Assembly: GCF_026342735.1 (NCBI RefSeq)
Contig: NZ_JAPEMM010000001.1
Span: 1,302,001-1,366,000, forward strand
DNA length: 64,000 nucleotides
Direction of reading: 5' to 3'
DNA from: Streptomyces sp. NBC_00193
Lineage (GTDB): Bacteria; Actinomycetota; Actinomycetes; Streptomycetales; Streptomycetaceae
Translations under genes and position numbers: made by a program
Shown: piece by piece, positions 61,291 to 64,000 of the stretch
How the letters are laid out: each line of letters starts with the position of its first letter
Position numbering within the stretch: the stretch's first letter is position 1
Notes under the pieces: model-generated
Databases searched by the model: none
The model's input: only the letters and a program-made list of their open reading frames with translations
What the model was told of the DNA's origin: nothing

Positions 61291-64000
61291 CTACTCCACC
61301 GTCTGGCGGCCCTCCGGGCGGGCGCTGCACGAGGCGCGGAAGGAGCAGTGGTCGCAGTGCTTGCCGAGGACGGGTGCGAAGCGCTCGTCGAGGACCCGGC
61401 CGGCGGCGGTGGCGAGCAGGTCGCCGACCCATTCGCCGGAGGCGCCGCCCTCCAGGGCCTGCTGCGCCTGGATCTTGGGCACCGTGTCGCCGCCCTCGCG
61501 CTGGGCGGCGCCCTGGCGCAGCTGCACGAGCTCGGCGCCGCCCGGTGCGGGGCGCAGGCCGTCGAAGACCTCGTCGACGGCGCCCTCGCGCACGGCGAGC
61601 TGGTAGACGGCGAGCTGCGGGTGGCGTTCGACCTCCTTGGCGGTCGGCGCGGACTTGCCGGTCTTGAAGTCGACGACGTACGCGCGCCCCTGCGGGTCGG
61701 CCTCGACCCGGTCCATGGAGCCGCGTACCCGGACGGCGTACTCCCCCGCGTCGAGGGTGACGTCGAAGTCGTGCTCGGTGGCCACCGTCGCCCGGCCCCC
61801 GCGGTCGGTGGTGTGCCAGCGCAGGAAGCGTTCCAGGGCGGCGCGGGCGTTGTCCTTCTCCTGGCGGGACTTCCAGGGGGCGTCGAAGGCGAGCGAGTCC
61901 CAGACGGAGTCGAGGCGCTCCATCAGGACGGCGAGGTCGGCGGGGGTGCGGCCGGAGGCGACCTCGTCGGCGAGGACGTGGACGACGTTGCCGAAGCCCT
62001 GGGCGGCGGTGGAGGGGGCGTCGGCCTTGACCTCACGGCCCAGGAACCACTGGAGGGAGCAGGTGTTGGCGAGCTGCTCCAGGGCGGAGCCGGACAGGGC
62101 GACGGGATGGTCGCGGTCGCGCAGCGGGACGCTGCTGCGGGTGGGCTCGTACAGCCCCCACCAGCGCTGCGGGTGCGCGGCGGGGACGAGCGGGCGGTCC
62201 TCGTCGTCGGTGAGCACGGCGAGCCGGGCGAGGCGCCGGGCGGCGGCGTCGCGCAGGGCGGGCGAGGCGTCGGGGTCGACGGTGGTGGCGCGGAGTTCCG
62301 CGACGAGCGCGGGGACGGCCAGCGGGCGGCGGGGGCGGCCGGTGACGTCCTTGACGGGGACGCCGAGCTCGGTGAGGAGGCGGGAAGGCTGGTCGCCGTC
62401 CTCGGCGGGGGCCTTGACGGCGGTGACGACGAGGCGGTCGCGCGCACGAGTGGCGGCGACGTAGAAGAGGCGGCGTTCCTCGGAGAGGAGCGCGCCGGGG
62501 GTGAGGGGCTCGGCGAGGCCGTCGCGGCCGATGCGGTCGGCTTCGAGGAGGGAGCCGCGGCGGCGCAGGTCGGGCCAGAGCCCTTCCTGTACGCCCGCGA
62601 CGACGACGAGTCCCCACTCCAGGCCCTTGGAGCGGTGCGCGGTCATGAGGCGGACGGCTTCGCGGCGGACGGCGCGGGGGGTGAGGGTGTCTCCGGCGAT
62701 GTCCTCGGCTTCGAGCTGTTCGAGGAAGTTGAGCGCGCCGCGGCCGCCCGTACGTTCCTCCGCGCGGGCGGCGGTGTCGAAGAGCGCGCAGACGGCGTCG
62801 AGGTCACGGTCGGCGTTGCGGCCGGCGGGGCCGCCGCGGCGGGCGCTGCGTTCGAGGCGCTGCGGCCAGGGGGTGCCGTCCCAGAGGGTCCACAGGACCT
62901 CCTCGGCGGTGCCGCCGCCTTCGAGCAGCTCGCGGGCCTTGCGCAGCAGCAGGCCGAGGCGTTGCGCTCCGCGGGCGTAGGCGGGGTCGTGGGCGACGAG
63001 CCGCTCGGGCTCTGCGAGGGCGCGGGCGAGGAGCACGTCGGAGGGCGCGGGCGTCCTGACCCCGGCGGCCCGCTCCTCGTCGCGCAGCGCGCGGCCGAGG
63101 CGGCGGAGGTCGGCGGCGTCCATCCCGCCCAGCGGCGAGGACAGCAGCACGAGCGCGGCCTCGACACCGATCCACCCTTCGCCTGCGGCGGGCACGCCGG
63201 CGGCGCCGGGCACGGTCTCGGAGCCGGGCTCCTCGGTGCCGCCTTCGGCGACGGGTGAGGTGTCCCGCCCACCCGCCCCGTCATTGCGGGCAAGCCCGCC
63301 CTCGTCGCCGGAAGCGCCCCGGACTCCGTCGAGGAGGCCACCCTCCGCCCCGGCGGAAGCGTCGGCTGAGCCGGACCGGGCGATGCCGCCTTCGGCATCG
63401 GGGGAAGTCTCCCGCCCACCCGCCCCGGAGGTGCGAGCAGGCTCGCCCGCCCCGGCGCCCGCGGCGCCCGACGCAGCCCCGACTCCGTCGGGCAGCTCGC
63501 CCTCCGCGGGCGGGGCCTCGGTGGGGCCGGAGGCGTCCGTTGCCTCGGCGGGGCCGGGCAGGCCGGGATCGGGGGTGGCGGTGGTCGGGGGGAGGGCGGA
63601 TTCCGCGAGGGTGCGGAGGGCCGTGAGGAGGGGGGCTATGGCCGGCTCGTGGCGGAGGGGGGAGTCCGTGCCGTCCGTTTCGGCCGGGACTCCCGCCGCG
63701 ATCAGGGCGCGGCGCATGTGCGGGAGGGTGCGGCCGCCCGCGCGGACCAGGACGGCCATGTCCTGCCACGGCACGCCCTCCTCCAGGTGGGCCCGGCGCA
63801 GGATGTCGGCGATGTTGTCCAGTTCCGCGCCGGCCGTGGGGTAGGTGAACACCTCGACCCGGCCGCCCTCGCGGGTCGATGCGAGCGCGCGGTGGGCCCG
63901 TACCGCCGCCGAGGGCAGGCGCGGCAGCTGCATGCGGGTGGTCAGGTGGCGGGTCGCCGTGAGGAGGGCCGAGGAGGAGCGGCGGGAGGTGGTGAGGGCG
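61291..64000 (-). CDS. adnA: AdnA-like helicase-nuclease (5' end outside window)
   Basis: The frame is open to the right edge, so the N-terminal motor half is missing; about 900 C-terminal residues are present. It shows late helicase motifs (LMTAHRSKGLEWGLVVVAGV, LFYVAATRARDRL). A RecB-type nuclease follows (RGSMDRVEADPQGRAYVVDF, KTGK, then QLAVYQLAV) and ends with the iron-sulfur Cys cluster KHCDHCSFRASCSA. A low-complexity insertion of about 130 residues (63180-63590) interrupts the protein and contains an internal duplication. Being upstream of adnB on the same strand matches the adnA-adnB order of mycobacteria. Confidence 0.9.
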   Translation of the reverse strand, partial: ALTTSRRSSSALLTATRHLTTRMQLPRLPSAAVRAHRALASTREGGRVEVFTYPTAGAELDNIADILRRAHLEEGVPWQDMAVLVRAGGRTLPHMRRALIAAGVPAETDGTDSPLRHEPAIAPLLTALRTLAESALPPTTATPDPGLPGPAEATDASGPTEAPPAEGELPDGVGAASGAAGAGAGEPARTSGAGGRETSPDAEGGIARSGSADASAGAEGGLLDGVRGASGDEGGLARNDGAGGRDTSPVAEGGTEEPGSETVPGAAGVPAAGEGWIGVEAALVLLSSPLGGMDAADLRRLGRALRDEERAAGVRTPAPSDVLLARALAEPERLVAHDPAYARGAQRLGLLLRKARELLEGGGTAEEVLWTLWDGTPWPQRLERSARRGGPAGRNADRDLDAVCALFDTAARAEERTGGRGALNFLEQLEAEDIAGDTLTPRAVRREAVRLMTAHRSKGLEWGLVVVAGVQEGLWPDLRRRGSLLEADRIGRDGLAEPLTPGALLSEERRLFYVAATRARDRLVVTAVKAPAEDGDQPSRLLTELGVPVKDVTGRPRRPLAVPALVAELRATTVDPDASPALRDAAARRLARLAVLTDDEDRPLVPAAHPQRWWGLYEPTRSSVPLRDRDHPVALSGSALEQLANTCSLQWFLGREVKADAPSTAAQGFGNVVHVLADEVASGRTPADLAVLMERLDSVWDSLAFDAPWKSRQEKDNARAALERFLRWHTTDRGGRATVATEHDFDVTLDAGEYAVRVRGSMDRVEADPQGRAYVVDFKTGKSAPTAKEVERHPQLAVYQLAVREGAVDEVFDGLRPAPGGAELVQLRQGAAQREGGDTVPKIQAQQALEGGASGEWVGDLLATAAGRVLDERFAPVLGKHCDHCSFRASCSARPEGRQTVE

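Overview
The window is high-GC DNA (roughly 70 % G+C or more by eye) with GTG starts and dense short-spaced operons. It carries many actinobacterial marker genes: dasR, sigR-rsrA, wblC/whiB7, mycoredoxin, adnAB, uvrD2 and a circularly permuted RsgA. Gene content and order match the conserved core of a Streptomyces chromosome; I cannot name the species. I see no phage, plasmid, transposase, integrase or CRISPR array.

Left part (1-10.6 kb): the end of dasR, a carbon-starvation transporter pair (cstA plus a YbdD-like protein), a GNAT acetyltransferase, then the class Ia ribonucleotide reductase operon. That operon is preceded by two NrdR boxes and a cobalamin riboswitch. It runs nrdA, nrdB, an unrecognised membrane protein and an AraC-type regulator resembling nrdS. 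A possible 23-codon gene with its own terminator and a 7-bp microsatellite close the segment.

Next (10.6-26.4 kb), on the minus strand: hydrolase, sigR, rsrA (thiol-stress sigma factor and its zinc anti-sigma factor), two HD-domain membrane proteins (one true HD-GYP), a TPR protein and peptide deformylase. A plus-strand run of housekeeping genes follows (M50 peptidase, aroA, rsgA, SMR exporter, hisN, CBS protein), then a divergent catalase/Fur-family pair with an operator-like palindrome over the catalase promoter.

Middle (26.4-30.1 kb): two identical initiator-tRNA units with matching terminators flank a 3.4-kb segment. It holds two decayed genes joined head to head and a large Sel1-repeat protein. 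From 30.1 to 43.0 kb lie a UPF0182 membrane protein, a YlbL-type Lon/PDZ protease, moaE, an SDR, a DUF metalloprotease-like protein, a NUDIX hydrolase, and a three-gene cluster of TerD-AIM24 fusion plus two AIM24 proteins.

Right part (43.0-64.0 kb): an orphan E1-like protein resembling those of azole-peptide (TOMM) pathways, a STAND-type ATPase with TPR repeats, an ABC1 kinase, and the antibiotic-response regulator wblC with a long leader, candidate upstream reading frames and an attenuator-like hairpin. Then come uvrD2, a mycoredoxin gene with a perfect SigR promoter, an aldo/keto reductase, nudC, an M20 peptidase, and the AdnB/AdnA helicase-nuclease pair. Both Adn proteins carry unusual low-complexity insertions, and a repeat-rich spacer separates them.

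Functional threads: redox and thiol stress (sigR-rsrA, mycoredoxin, catalase/CatR), dNTP supply with B12 sensing, DNA repair (SRAP, UvrD2, AdnAB), translation-stress response (wblC), and poorly described stress or signalling proteins (TerD/AIM24, STAND-TPR, E1-like). Everything is read by eye; family names rest on remembered motifs, not searches.
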